Notes under the pieces: generated by a model
Told to the model about the DNA's origin: nothing
Databases searched by the model: none
Seen by the model: only the letters and a program-made list of their open reading frames with translations
DNA from: Rhodobacteraceae bacterium UBA3069
Lineage (GTDB): Bacteria > Pseudomonadota > Alphaproteobacteria > Rhodobacterales > Rhodobacteraceae
Reading direction: 5' to 3'
NCBI GenBank assembly: GCA_002366795.1
Contig: DFBX01000087.1
Location: 1-21,503, forward strand
DNA length: 21,503 bases
Shown here: one piece after another, positions 14,833-21,503 of the stretch
Layout: each line of letters starts with the position of its first letter
Numbering within the stretch: the stretch's first letter is position 1
Translations under genes and position numbers: made by a program

Positions 14833-14840
14833 AGGTCTTC
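14824..14840 (-). promoter_or_regulatory. Hairpin enclosing the TTG start codon of the DUF2062 gene
   Basis: GAAGACC (14824-14830) and GGTCTTC (14834-14840) are perfect complements with a 3-nt loop. On the mRNA the UUG start (14832-14830) uses two loop bases and the first stem base, and the AGGAG ribosome binding site (14844-14840) shares its last G with the stem. Folding would hide the start codon. There is no U-run, so it is not a terminator. Confidence 0.55.
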
Positions 14841-14846
14841 TCCTCT

Positions 14847-16979
14847 CTATGCGTTCGCATCCGTCACACGGGACGGATCGCGGTGACGTTCTATCGCCGC
14901 AACATCGCTTTCCGCTTCCAGTGCAGACATCACGGAATGCAAGTGCTCCGCATCCCTAAGGTCCACATCAACCAGAAGCCTGTAAAAGTCCGGTTTCCGG
15001 TCCTTGAATTGCAGGTCCGAGATATTGGCCTTCTGCTCGCCGATCAATGTGCAAATTCGGCCCAACACCCCAGCGTCATTGCCGATGGTCAGATCCAGCG
15101 TGGCGGTATGGATCGGCGGGTGCTTGCCCGCGTGCCAATGCAGGTCCAGCCAGCGTTCGGGCTGATCCTCGAAATCGGCCAGCGCCGCGCAGTCGATGGA
15201 ATGGACCATCACGCCCTGCCCGCGCACCTTGATCCCGACAATCCGCTCTCCCGGCAGGGGCTGGCAACAGCGCGCGCGAGTAAAACTTTGATCGGCGGAA
15301 ATGCCGACAACGGCGCGGGTGGTGTCGATCTGGTCGCTCTCGCCCTCGGCCAGGTCGGGATAAACGGAATGGACCACCTCGCGCGCGGTCAGTTCCGCAC
15401 TGCCAAGGCGGGCCAGCAGATCATCGCGCCCGTCCAGCCGCAAATGCCGCGCGGCGGTTTCCAGCGCCTTGTCAGTCGCCTTCTTGCCGACGTGATCGAA
15501 GGCCGAGCGAGCCAACTCGCGTCCCAGCTTGATAAACCGCGACCGGTCTACCTCGCGCAGGGCGCGGCGAATGGCGGTCTTGGCCTTGCCGGTCGTGGCA
15601 ATTTCCAGCCATGTCGCCTGCGGGGTCTGGCCCTCGGCGGTGATAATCTCGACCGACTGGCCGTTCTTGACCCGGCTCCAAAGGGGCACGCGCATCCCGT
15701 CGATCTTGGCGCCGACGCAGGCGTTGCCGATACGGGTGTGGATCGCATAGGCGAAATCGATCGGTGTCGCCCCCTTGGGCAGCTTGACCACCTCGCCCTT
15801 GGGGGTGAAGCAGAACACCTTGTCGGAATACATCTCCAGCTTGACCGCTTCGAGGAATTCGTCGTGATCCTCCTCGGCGTTGAACTGTTCAGTCAGGGTG
15901 GAAATCCATTTCACCGGGTCCACGGCAAATGGGTTTTCGCTGCGCACGCCGTCACGATAGGACCAATGCGCCGCCACACCGGTTTCGGCCACGTCATGCA
16001 TCTGGCGGGTTCTGATCTGGACCTCGACCCGCTTGCCGTCACGGCCCGACACAGTGGTGTGGATCGACCGATACCCGTTCGATTTCGGCTGGCTGATGTA
16101 ATCCTTGAACCGGCCCGGCACGGCGCGCCAGCGTTGGTGGATCACGCCCAAAGCACGGTAACACTCGTCCTCTGTCTCGGTCAGTACGCGAAAGCCGTAG
16201 ATGTCAGAAAGACGGGAAAACCCCATGTTCTTTTCCTGCATCTTGCGCCAGATCGAATAGGGTTTCTTGGCGCGGCCGAATACCACCGCCTCGATCCCTG
16301 CCTTGTCGAATTCGGCGCGCATGTCGCTGGTGATGCGTTCAACCACATCGCCGGATTCCTTTTGCAGCGTGATGAACCGCCGCAAGATCGAGGCGCGCCC
16401 CTCGGGGTTCAGCACGCGAAAGGACAGGTCTTCCAACTCTTCGCGCATCCACTGCATACCCATGCGCCCCGCAAGCGGCGCAAAGATGTCCATGGTTTCG
16501 CGGGCTTTCTTGGCCTGCTTTTCCGGGCGCATCGCCTTGATCGTGCGCATGTTGTGCAAACGGTCGGCCAGCTTGACCAGGATGACCCGCAGATCCTTGG
16601 ACATGGCCATCAGCAGCTTGCGGAAATTTTCTGCCTGCTGCGTTTCGGTCGAGGACAATTGAAGATTGGTCAGCTTGGTGACACCGTCCACCAGGTCGGC
16701 AATCTCGCGCCCGAATTTCTGCTCGACCTCGGAATACGAGGCTTTGGTATCCTCGATCGTGTCGTGCAGAAGGGCGGTGATGATGGTGGCATCGTCCAGC
16801 CGCTGTTCAGTCAAAATGGCAGCAACGGCGACGGGATGCATGAAATAGGGCTCGCCCGACTGGCGGAACTGGCCCTCATGCATCGCAAGGCCGTAATCAT
16901 AGGCCTCGCGAATCAGTTTCTCGTTGGTCTTGGGATTGTAATTGCGGACCAGTGCGATCAGGTCATCAACCGCGATCAT
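14847..16979 (-). CDS. rsh: Bifunctional (p)ppGpp synthetase/hydrolase (Rsh)
   Basis: A 710-residue RelA/SpoT homologue that makes and degrades the alarmone (p)ppGpp. The N-terminal HD hydrolase domain is intact: H48, H72-D73 (ALLHDTIED) and D139-N143 (KLADRLHNMRT). The synthetase domain (~225-350) carries RAKKPYSIWRKM, LSDIYGFRVL and the RFKD motif at 290-293; the R-x-K-D form is characteristic of bifunctional enzymes, in contrast to E-x-D-D in synthetase-only RelA. Then a TGS domain (~387-450, VFCFTPKGEVVKLPKGATPIDFAY) and a C-terminal ACT domain (~635-705). A single Rsh is the norm in alphaproteobacteria. It follows rpoZ by 30 nt; omega is itself linked to ppGpp response. Confidence 0.97.
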   Translation of the reverse strand: MIAVDDLIALVRNYNPKTNEKLIREAYDYGLAMHEGQFRQSGEPYFMHPVAVAAILTEQRLDDATIITALLHDTIEDTKASYSEVEQKFGREIADLVDGVTKLTNLQLSSTETQQAENFRKLLMAMSKDLRVILVKLADRLHNMRTIKAMRPEKQAKKARETMDIFAPLAGRMGMQWMREELEDLSFRVLNPEGRASILRRFITLQKESGDVVERITSDMRAEFDKAGIEAVVFGRAKKPYSIWRKMQEKNMGFSRLSDIYGFRVLTETEDECYRALGVIHQRWRAVPGRFKDYISQPKSNGYRSIHTTVSGRDGKRVEVQIRTRQMHDVAETGVAAHWSYRDGVRSENPFAVDPVKWISTLTEQFNAEEDHDEFLEAVKLEMYSDKVFCFTPKGEVVKLPKGATPIDFAYAIHTRIGNACVGAKIDGMRVPLWSRVKNGQSVEIITAEGQTPQATWLEIATTGKAKTAIRRALREVDRSRFIKLGRELARSAFDHVGKKATDKALETAARHLRLDGRDDLLARLGSAELTAREVVHSVYPDLAEGESDQIDTTRAVVGISADQSFTRARCCQPLPGERIVGIKVRGQGVMVHSIDCAALADFEDQPERWLDLHWHAGKHPPIHTATLDLTIGNDAGVLGRICTLIGEQKANISDLQFKDRKPDFYRLLVDVDLRDAEHLHSVMSALEAESDVAAIERHRDPSRVTDANA

Positions 16980-17009
16980 ATATTCCGCTTCCCCTTGGCC
17001 GCGCGGCGG

Positions 17010-17369
17010 TTACCCCTGACGTTGGGCATCCATCAGTGCGCGCAGCAGTTTCTCTTCGCTCAGGTCGTCCTCGGCGGGCTTGTCGGGCTGTTCGCCCCCA
17101 CCCATCAGAAGCGCCATGCTGTCTTCTTCGGGCTCGTCCACTTCGATCTGGCTTTGATTCGCTTCGATCAGGCGCTCGCGCAGGGCATCGGCCGACTGGG
17201 TTTCCTCGGCGATTTCACGCAGCGAGACAACGGGGTTCTTGTCATTGTCACGATCCACGGTGATGGCCGCACCGGCCGAGATTTCGCGCGCACGATGGGC
17301 GGCAAGCATCACCAGTTCGAAACGGTTCGGAACCTTGTCGACGCAGTCTTCAACGGTTACGCGGGCCAT
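17010..17369 (-). CDS. rpoZ: RNA polymerase omega subunit
   Basis: A 119-residue omega subunit that binds the beta' C-terminus and aids RNA polymerase assembly. It begins MARVTVEDCVDKVPNRFELVMLAAHRAREISAG, the family signature, and has ITVDRDNDKNPVVSLREIA; the acidic tail (EVDEPEEDSM...AEDDLSEEKLLRALM) is longer than in E. coli (91 residues) and normal for Rhodobacterales. The ATG at 17369 has GGAG with 6-nt spacing; a start 4 codons upstream has no such support. First gene of the rpoZ-rsh unit. Confidence 0.97.
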   Translation of the reverse strand: MARVTVEDCVDKVPNRFELVMLAAHRAREISAGAAITVDRDNDKNPVVSLREIAEETQSADALRERLIEANQSQIEVDEPEEDSMALLMGGGEQPDKPAEDDLSEEKLLRALMDAQRQG

Positions 17370-17409
17370 AGGGCACTCCAATCTTGGGAACAGTCCATAA
17401 GAAAGGCGG

Positions 17410-17438
17410 TGTTTACGGGCATTTCAGGCGATTTACAA
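17410..17438 (-). promoter_or_regulatory. Candidate promoter for rpoZ-rsh
   Basis: Minus-strand TTGTAA (17438-17433), 17-nt spacer, TAAACA (17415-17410), with a leader of about 35 nt to the rpoZ ATG. Matches are 4 of 6 and 3 of 6. Located in the 77-nt gap between folK and rpoZ. Confidence 0.35.
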
Positions 17439-17446
17439 GCGGATTT

Positions 17447-18028
17447 TCACGGGTCCGGCATGGGCAGCGGAACAACCTCTTTCTGCGCCTGCAAAGGCAA
17501 ATCCGCGCAGAATTCGGCGATGCTGCCCCCCAGTAAGGGGTGGCGCCAGTCCGGTGCGACATCGTTCAGGGGAATCAGCACGAAAGGCCGATCCTGAAGC
17601 CGCGGATGCGGCAGAACAAGTTGATCCGGCGCGGCGCGCATCTGCTCTTTTAGCGGCAGATCGCGCCAACGGGTCTGTGTCTGCGCATCCGGCAGAACCT
17701 GCTGGCCAAAGGCGATCAGGTCCAGGTCAAGCGTCCGCCCCGCCCAACGGGTTTCGCGCACACGGGCATGGCGCGCTTCGATCTGATGCAGCAATTGCAG
17801 CACCGTCGCCGGATCGCCCCCCCACCGCATGGCAAGGGCCGCGTTCACGTAATCCGGCCCGGCCCCCGCGGGAAAACAGGGGGTTTGGAAAAACCGGCTG
17901 ACAGCGATAATCTCGGCCCCTGCGGCCGCCAGATCACGCACGGCGGCGCGCAAGGTTTGCTCGGGCGGGCGCCCATCACAAGGCAAATTGCTGCCCAAAG
18001 CAATCAAGCAAACTTGATCCTGCGTCAT
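17447..18028 (-). CDS. folK: 2-amino-4-hydroxy-6-hydroxymethyldihydropteridine pyrophosphokinase
   Basis: A 193-residue HPPK, which transfers pyrophosphate from ATP to 6-hydroxymethyl-7,8-dihydropterin in folate synthesis. The N-terminus CLIALGSNLP, the segment VSRFFQTPCFPAGAGPDYVNAAL, the family signature RWAGRTLDLDLIAFG (~94-108) and LPHPRLQDRPFVLIPLNDVAPDW are all present in the right order. Slightly longer than E. coli HPPK (159), as in many alphaproteobacteria. AGGG lies 5 nt before the ATG. It precedes rpoZ by 77 nt on the same strand; folB/folP are not in this window. It diverges from the NYN gene. Confidence 0.95.
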   Translation of the reverse strand: MTQDQVCLIALGSNLPCDGRPPEQTLRAAVRDLAAAGAEIIAVSRFFQTPCFPAGAGPDYVNAALAMRWGGDPATVLQLLHQIEARHARVRETRWAGRTLDLDLIAFGQQVLPDAQTQTRWRDLPLKEQMRAAPDQLVLPHPRLQDRPFVLIPLNDVAPDWRHPLLGGSIAEFCADLPLQAQKEVVPLPMPDP

Positions 18029-18057
18029 TATCGCCCTATCCTTAATTGCGTCTTCAC

Positions 18058-18086
18058 TTGCGGCACTATTCTGATATCTATTTTAT
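18058..18086 (+). promoter_or_regulatory. Candidate promoter for the NYN-domain gene
   Basis: TTGCGG (18058-18063), 17-nt spacer, TTTTAT (18081-18086); each box has 4 of 6 matches. It lies in an unusually AT-rich part of the 133-nt folK/NYN intergenic region and would give a leader of about 70 nt. The divergent folK promoter is probably here too, but I cannot place it. Confidence 0.4.
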
Positions 18087-18161
18087 CCGGCTAGCGACAC
18101 CGAATTTTACCACTCACTCACGGACCTCTCAGGCGTCGCTCTTAATCGGAAGGACTTTTTG

Positions 18162-18731
18162 ATGTTTTACAAGGACGAACGGCTTGCGCTGTTCATCGAT
18201 GGATCGAACCTGTATGCCGCCGCCAAGGCGCTGGGTTTTGACATCGACTACAAACTGCTGCGTACGGAATTCATGCGTCGTGGCAAGCTGTTGCGCGCAT
18301 TCTACTACACGGCTTTGCTTGAAAGCGACGAATATTCGCCCATTCGTCCACTGGTGGACTGGCTGCATTACAACGGCTTCACCATGGTGACGAAACCCGC
18401 GAAAGAATACACCGACAGCCAAGGCCGCCGTAAGGTCAAGGGCAACATGGACATCGAACTGACCGTGGACGCGATGGAACTTGCGCCGCACGTGGATCAC
18501 ATCGTCCTGTTCTCGGGCGACGGCGATTTTCGCCCATTGGTTGAATCACTTCAACGCCAGGGCGTGCGGGTTTCGGTGGTTTCGACCATCCGCAGCCAGC
18601 CCCCGATGATCGCAGACGAACTGCGCCGCCAAGCCGATAACTTCATCGAACTGGACGAGCTGAAAGACGTGATCGGTCGCCCCCCGCGCGAAGAGCCGGT
18701 GCGCCGCGACCAAGTCGACGCGATGAATTAA
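18162..18731 (+). CDS. LabA-like NYN domain protein
   Basis: A 189-residue protein of the LabA/DUF88 branch of the PIN-like NYN nucleases, predicted RNA endonucleases. The acidic metal-site residues are visible: D13 in FIDGSNLY, D97 in KGNMDIELTVDAM with D103 close by, and D120/D122 in LFSGDGDFRPLVE. The remainder follows the family (GVRVSVVSTI, ADELRRQADNFIELDEL). Bacterial members are implicated in RNA processing; its target here is unknown. The ATG at 18162 (AGGA with 8-nt spacing) is preferred over a TTG one codon upstream. Monocistronic, with a strong terminator 26 nt after the stop, divergent from folK. Confidence 0.9.
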   Translation: MFYKDERLALFIDGSNLYAAAKALGFDIDYKLLRTEFMRRGKLLRAFYYTALLESDEYSPIRPLVDWLHYNGFTMVTKPAKEYTDSQGRRKVKGNMDIELTVDAMELAPHVDHIVLFSGDGDFRPLVESLQRQGVRVSVVSTIRSQPPMIADELRRQADNFIELDELKDVIGRPPREEPVRRDQVDAMN

Positions 18732-18756
18732 GCCCCACGGGCCATTCAACAGATGC

Positions 18757-18788
18757 AAAAAGGCCGGGTCACTCACCCCGGCCTTTTT
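18757..18788 (+). terminator. Strong intrinsic terminator after the NYN gene
   Basis: AAAAAGGCCGGG (18757-18768) pairs perfectly with CCCGGCCTTTTT (18777-18788) over 12 bp with an 8-nt loop, ending in a T-run. The A-run on the left makes it work in principle on both strands, although only the rightward gene needs it. It insulates the NYN gene from ispH. Confidence 0.9.
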
Positions 18789-18868
18789 CATGTCCGCCCG
18801 ATGGGGTTTTCCGGCACTGGACCTTGCCCCTTGCCCGCACTACTTTCCGCACCAAGCAGGAGAGCCCA

Positions 18869-19819
18869 ATGACCAAGCCCCCCCTTACCCTTTACCTGGC
18901 CGCCCCGCGCGGGTTCTGCGCCGGTGTGGACCGCGCCATCAAGATCGTCGAAATGGCGCTGGAAAAATGGGGGGCGCCGGTCTATGTGCGGCACGAGATC
19001 GTGCATAATAAATTCGTCGTGGATTCCCTGCGCGACCAGGGCGCGGTGTTCGTCGAGGAACTGGACGAATGCCCCCCCGACCGTCCGGTGATCTTTTCCG
19101 CCCACGGCGTGCCGAAATCCGTGCCCGCCGAGGCCGCCGCGCGGGAGATGATCTATGTCGATGCCACCTGCCCGCTGGTCAGCAAGGTGCATATCGAGGC
19201 AGAGCGCCATTCCGACGCGGGGCTGCAAATCGTGATGATCGGCCATGCGGGCCACCCCGAAACCGTCGGCACCATGGGCCAACTGCCCCAGGGCGAGGTC
19301 CTGCTGGTCGAAACCGTCGAAGACGTGGCCGACCTTGACGTGCGCGACGCGGAAAAACTGGCCTATGTCACGCAAACCACCCTGTCGATCGACGACACCG
19401 TGGAAATCGTCGAGGCGCTGAAAGCCCGCTTTCCCGCCATCGTCGGCCCCCACAAGGAAGACATCTGTTACGCTACCACCAACCGGCAAGAGGCCGTCAA
19501 GGCCATGGCCGGCAAGATCGATGCCATGCTGGTGGTGGGCGCGCCGAATTCGTCCAATTCACGGCGCCTGGTCGAGGTCGCCTCGCGGCAGGGCTGCGGC
19601 TATGCGCAGCTTGTGCAACGCGCGACCGACATCGACTGGCGCGCATTGGACGGCATTCGTTCCATTGGCATCACCGCCGGTGCCTCGGCCCCCGAACTGC
19701 TGGTGGAAGAGGTGATAGACGCCCTGAAAGCCCGCTATGACGTGACCATCGAAACCGTGGAAACCGCCAAGGAAAACGTCGAATTCAAAGTGCCGCGCAT
19801 GTTGCGCGTGCCCGCGTGA
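18869..19819 (+). CDS. ispH: 4-hydroxy-3-methylbut-2-enyl diphosphate reductase
   Basis: A 316-residue iron-sulfur enzyme, the last step of the MEP pathway, reducing HMBPP to IPP and DMAPP for isoprenoid synthesis. The three [4Fe-4S] cysteines are C17 (APRGFCAGVDRA), C101 (VDATCPLVSKVH) and C200 (EDICYATTNRQ). Substrate-binding H46, H79 and H129 with the catalytic glutamate E131 (GHAGHPETVGT) are in place. The length equals E. coli IspH. The ATG at 18869 is preceded by AGGAG with 6-nt spacing; the frame opens earlier (18824) without start signals. It heads a four-gene rightward operon and its stop overlaps the next start. Confidence 0.97.
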   Translation: MTKPPLTLYLAAPRGFCAGVDRAIKIVEMALEKWGAPVYVRHEIVHNKFVVDSLRDQGAVFVEELDECPPDRPVIFSAHGVPKSVPAEAAAREMIYVDATCPLVSKVHIEAERHSDAGLQIVMIGHAGHPETVGTMGQLPQGEVLLVETVEDVADLDVRDAEKLAYVTQTTLSIDDTVEIVEALKARFPAIVGPHKEDICYATTNRQEAVKAMAGKIDAMLVVGAPNSSNSRRLVEVASRQGCGYAQLVQRATDIDWRALDGIRSIGITAGASAPELLVEEVIDALKARYDVTIETVETAKENVEFKVPRMLRVPA

Positions 19820-20274
19820 GCCGCGCCATGACGATCCCGCGCGCGCCCTTGCTGCTTGGCCTTGCTGGCCTGATCCCGTTTCTTTGGGGGGCGATTACCG
19901 CGATCTTCCCCGATCTGGCACTTTGGTCGGCGCAGCATATCTCTCCACGTATGACCTGGCCTTACGTGGGACTTTTCTATGGTGCGATCATTCTGGCCTT
20001 CATGTCGGGCGTGCTGTGGGGCTTTGCCGCCCGTGCCGAGGGGCGCGTGGCCACCACGGGCTACGCACTGTCCACCATCCCCGCGCTTTGGGCTTTCTTC
20101 ATGATCGGCGGCGGACCGACCTCTGCCGGGATCTCGCTGATCGCGGGGTTTGTCGGGTTGCTGGGGCTGGACTGGCTGTTCTGGAACCAGGGCCTAGCCC
20201 CCGCGTGGTGGATGCAGCTGCGCATCCTGCTGACGGTCGTGGTCGTCGCCTGCCTGCTGATCCCGTTGATCTGA
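19816..20274 (+). CDS. DUF3429 membrane protein
   Basis: A 152-residue inner-membrane protein of the DUF3429 family, function unknown. Four to five hydrophobic segments are visible (LLLGLAGLIPFLWGAI, YGAIILAFMSGVLWGF, STIPALWAFFMIGG, GISLIAGFVGLLGLDWLFW, RILLTVVVVACLLIPLI); the LAGLIPF and FYGAIILAFMSGVLWG patterns are typical. The start is either the GTG at 19816 that overlaps the ispH stop as GTGA, or the ATG at 19828; neither has a strong ribosome binding site. I list the GTG because this overlap is used repeatedly in the window. Its stop overlaps the methyltransferase start by 1 nt. Confidence 0.85.
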   Translation: MSRAMTIPRAPLLLGLAGLIPFLWGAITAIFPDLALWSAQHISPRMTWPYVGLFYGAIILAFMSGVLWGFAARAEGRVATTGYALSTIPALWAFFMIGGGPTSAGISLIAGFVGLLGLDWLFWNQGLAPAWWMQLRILLTVVVVACLLIPLI

Positions 20275-20861
20275 TGGCCGACAAGCAAACCATCGGCGTC
20301 TATGACGCCAAGGCCGATGACTATGCCCGCATCAACAAATCGGACGGGCCGGGGCGGATTTTGTCCCGCTTCATCGGTGCCCTGCCAAAGGGCGCGCTGG
20401 TGCTGGACCTTGGCTGCGGCCCCGGACTGGACGCGCGCCCGATGCTGGACGCCGGCCTGCGGGTCGAAGCGATGGATGCCTCGCCCGCCATGGTCGAACT
20501 GGCCCTGTCCCATGGGGTGAACGCGCGACTGGGGGCGTTTTCCGACCTGACAGCGCAAGACCGCTACGATGGCATCTGGGCCTCGTTCTCGCTGCTGCAC
20601 GCACCGCGCGCCGACATGCCCGGCCACCTTTCCGCGATCAAACGCGCGCTGAAACCTGGCGGGCTGCTGCAAATCGCCGTCAAAACCGGCGAGGGAGAGG
20701 CACGCGACAAGCTGGGCCGCTTCTATACCTACTACATGCCGGACGAGTTGTGCGCCCTTCTGGACACCACCGGACTGACACCGCAAGAAATCACCAAGGG
20801 CCGCGATACAGGGCTGGACGGCACCCCCTCGGATTGGGTATCGGTGGCCGCTCATGGCTAA
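20274..20861 (+). CDS. Class I SAM-dependent methyltransferase
   Basis: A 195-residue cytoplasmic methyltransferase with the Rossmann-like SAM fold. Motif I is LVLDLGCGPGLDARPML (near residues 42-58), the acidic post-I residue is in VEAMDASPAMVELA, motif II-like YDGIWASFSLLHAP and motif III KRALKPGGLLQIAVK follow. The N-terminus (IGVYDAKADDYARI) fits the Methyltransf_11/25 group. The acceptor cannot be deduced. The ATG overlaps the DUF3429 stop by 1 nt (TGATG) and no good ribosome binding site is seen, so reinitiation is likely. The 3' end overlaps rnhA by 8 nt. Often annotated only as a class I methyltransferase in Rhodobacterales. Confidence 0.9.
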   Translation: MADKQTIGVYDAKADDYARINKSDGPGRILSRFIGALPKGALVLDLGCGPGLDARPMLDAGLRVEAMDASPAMVELALSHGVNARLGAFSDLTAQDRYDGIWASFSLLHAPRADMPGHLSAIKRALKPGGLLQIAVKTGEGEARDKLGRFYTYYMPDELCALLDTTGLTPQEITKGRDTGLDGTPSDWVSVAAHG

Positions 20862-21306
20862 GCTATACGCATATACGGACGGGGCATGCTCCGGCAATCC
20901 AGGCCCCGGCGGCTGGGGCGTCCTGCTGCAAGCCAAGGACGGCGAAACGGTGATCAAGGAACGCACCCTTTCCGGCGGCGAAGCGAACACCACTAACAAC
21001 CGGATGGAACTGCTGGCCGCGATCAACGCACTGGAAAAGCTGGCAAAACCCTCGCGGATCACGGTCGTGACCGACAGCGCCTATGTCAAGAACGGCGTCA
21101 CCGGCTGGATCTTTGGGTGGAAGCGCAACGGCTGGAAAACCGCCGCCAAAAAGCCGGTGAAAAACGTCGAGTTGTGGCAACGGCTGGACGAGGCGCAGCG
21201 CCGCCACGAGGTGACGTGGGAATGGGTCAAGGGCCACGTCGGCCACCCCGAAAACGAACGCGCCGATGAACTGGCCCGCGCGGGCATGGCCCCCTACAAA
21301 ACCTGA
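20854..21306 (+). CDS. rnhA: Ribonuclease HI
   Basis: A 150-residue endonuclease that degrades the RNA of RNA-DNA hybrids. Catalytic residues are D9 (YAYTDGACSGNPGPGGWG), E52 (TTNNRMELLAA), D74 (VVTDSAYVKNG) and D138 (ENERADELA), with H128 in VKGHVGHPENE; they line up with D10, E48, D70, D134 and H124 of E. coli. The basic protrusion is present (GWKRNGWKTAAKKPVKN). It overlaps the methyltransferase gene by 8 nt, so the ispH-DUF3429-methyltransferase-rnhA group is a single operon. No U-rich terminator follows. Confidence 0.97.
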   Translation: MAKLYAYTDGACSGNPGPGGWGVLLQAKDGETVIKERTLSGGEANTTNNRMELLAAINALEKLAKPSRITVVTDSAYVKNGVTGWIFGWKRNGWKTAAKKPVKNVELWQRLDEAQRRHEVTWEWVKGHVGHPENERADELARAGMAPYKT

Positions 21307-21311
21307 CCTTC

Positions 21312-21400
21312 GGGGCAATGCCGCGACGGTGCCACGGGTGCCCCATCGCCGCTAGACGGCGGGCTTGTACCGCCCGAAAGCGGGGATACCGCCGCCCCGC
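21312..21400. repeat. GC-rich inverted repeats between rnhA and the transposase gene
   Basis: Three small inverted repeats: GGGGCA (21312-21317)/TGCCCC (21339-21344); CGCCG (21347-21351)/CGGCG (21357-21361); GCGGGG (21380-21385)/CCCCGC (21395-21400). Somewhere in here must lie one terminal inverted repeat of the insertion sequence, but with only one end in view I cannot fix its boundary or a target duplication. They may also stop transcription from rnhA. Confidence 0.4.
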
Positions 21401-21502
21401 CTAGGTGTTTAGTCCCGGCTTCTGGAGGATCGGGTTCAGAATGAATCGATCCGGCTCAGAAGTCCAGATTTTACAGATGTATTCATAGGGCGTGAGCCCG
21501 CT
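21401..21502 (-). CDS. Transposase C-terminus, IS481-like, cut by the window edge
   Basis: The last 33 codons and TAG stop of a leftward gene entering from beyond the window. The visible peptide includes GLTPYEYICKIWTSEPDRF and ends PILQKPGLNT. This resembles, from memory, the C-terminal end of IS481-family (DDE, rve-domain) transposases common in alphaproteobacteria, which often end in a Q-M-P-G-L-N-T type tail. The catalytic DDE residues lie outside the window, so whether the copy is intact is unknown. Confidence 0.65.
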   Translation of the reverse strand, partial: SGLTPYEYICKIWTSEPDRFILNPILQKPGLNT

Positions 21503-21503
21503 G

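Larger units (their letters stand above)
21312..21503 (-). mobile_element. End of an insertion sequence (IS481-like), partial
   Basis: Inferred from the transposase C-terminus at 21401-21502. The left boundary is a guess: it must be right of the rnhA stop (21306) and left of 21401. The element sits immediately downstream of the ispH-rnhA operon without breaking it. Confidence 0.5.

Noticed and set aside
14883..17597. 904-codon open frame on the plus strand
   Set aside because: It lies entirely opposite rsh, rpoZ and part of folK. Its translation is a His/Gln/Leu-rich antisense pattern typical of GC-rich coding strands, with no start signals or domain.
1..21503. CRISPR arrays, tRNA/rRNA genes, prophage, toxin-antitoxin or defence islands
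   Set aside because: I looked for regularly spaced repeats, cloverleaf segments and small overlapping gene pairs of such systems and found none that could be supported.

Overview
The window looks like a chromosomal segment of an alphaproteobacterium, most likely Rhodobacteraceae (Roseobacter/Rhodobacter group). This rests on high GC content, Rhodobacterales-type protein sequences (DUF1491, DUF2062, DUF3429, a LabA-like NYN protein, Era with a GEPNAGKS P-loop) and the gene order folK / rpoZ-rsh-DUF2062-pdxJ-X-acpS-lepB-rnc-era-DUF1491. It is mostly core genome. I see no CRISPR array, tRNA, rRNA, prophage or defence system. The one mobile feature is the 3' end of a transposase gene cut by the right edge.

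Layout. Bases 1-427 hold the possible first codons of a leftward gene, a convincing 54-residue small ORF (90-254, minus) and upstream regulatory sequence. Next come a rightward OafA-type membrane acyltransferase with an SGNH domain (428-2308), and a leftward group: PTP-like phosphatase (4744-5439), zinc alcohol dehydrogenase (3481-4620) and YqjM-type old yellow enzyme (2325-3476). A two-half CbiX-type chelatase (5560-6246, plus) overlaps tail-to-tail with a DadA-like FAD oxidoreductase (6225-7484, minus), which diverges from a TetR regulator (7635-8186, plus). Leftward recO (8205-8933) diverges from a Pr6Pr-type membrane protein (9010-9690, plus).

From 17369 down to 9596 nearly every base of the minus strand codes for a compact housekeeping cluster: rpoZ, rsh, DUF2062, pdxJ, an exported unknown, acpS, lepB, rnc, era, DUF1491. 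Three junctions are 4-nt stop/start overlaps (GTGA or ATGA). The cluster joins the RNA polymerase omega subunit, (p)ppGpp metabolism, PLP synthesis, ACP activation, signal peptide cleavage, dsRNA processing and ribosome assembly. folK (17447-18028) precedes it on the same strand and diverges from a LabA-like NYN gene (18162-18731) that ends in a strong terminator.

The right end is a tightly packed rightward operon: ispH, DUF3429, a class I methyltransferase and rnhA, with overlaps of 4, 1 and 8 nt. It is followed by about 94 bp of GC-rich inverted repeats and then the C-terminus of an IS481-like transposase on the minus strand.

Nothing here amounts to a clearly new multi-gene system. The most interesting small-scale signals are the 54-residue ORF with its own expression signals, a start-codon hairpin at the TTG start of the DUF2062 gene, two or three apparently leaderless promoters, and a Pr6Pr gene that interrupts the expected era-recO neighbourhood and reads 95 nt into the DUF1491 gene.
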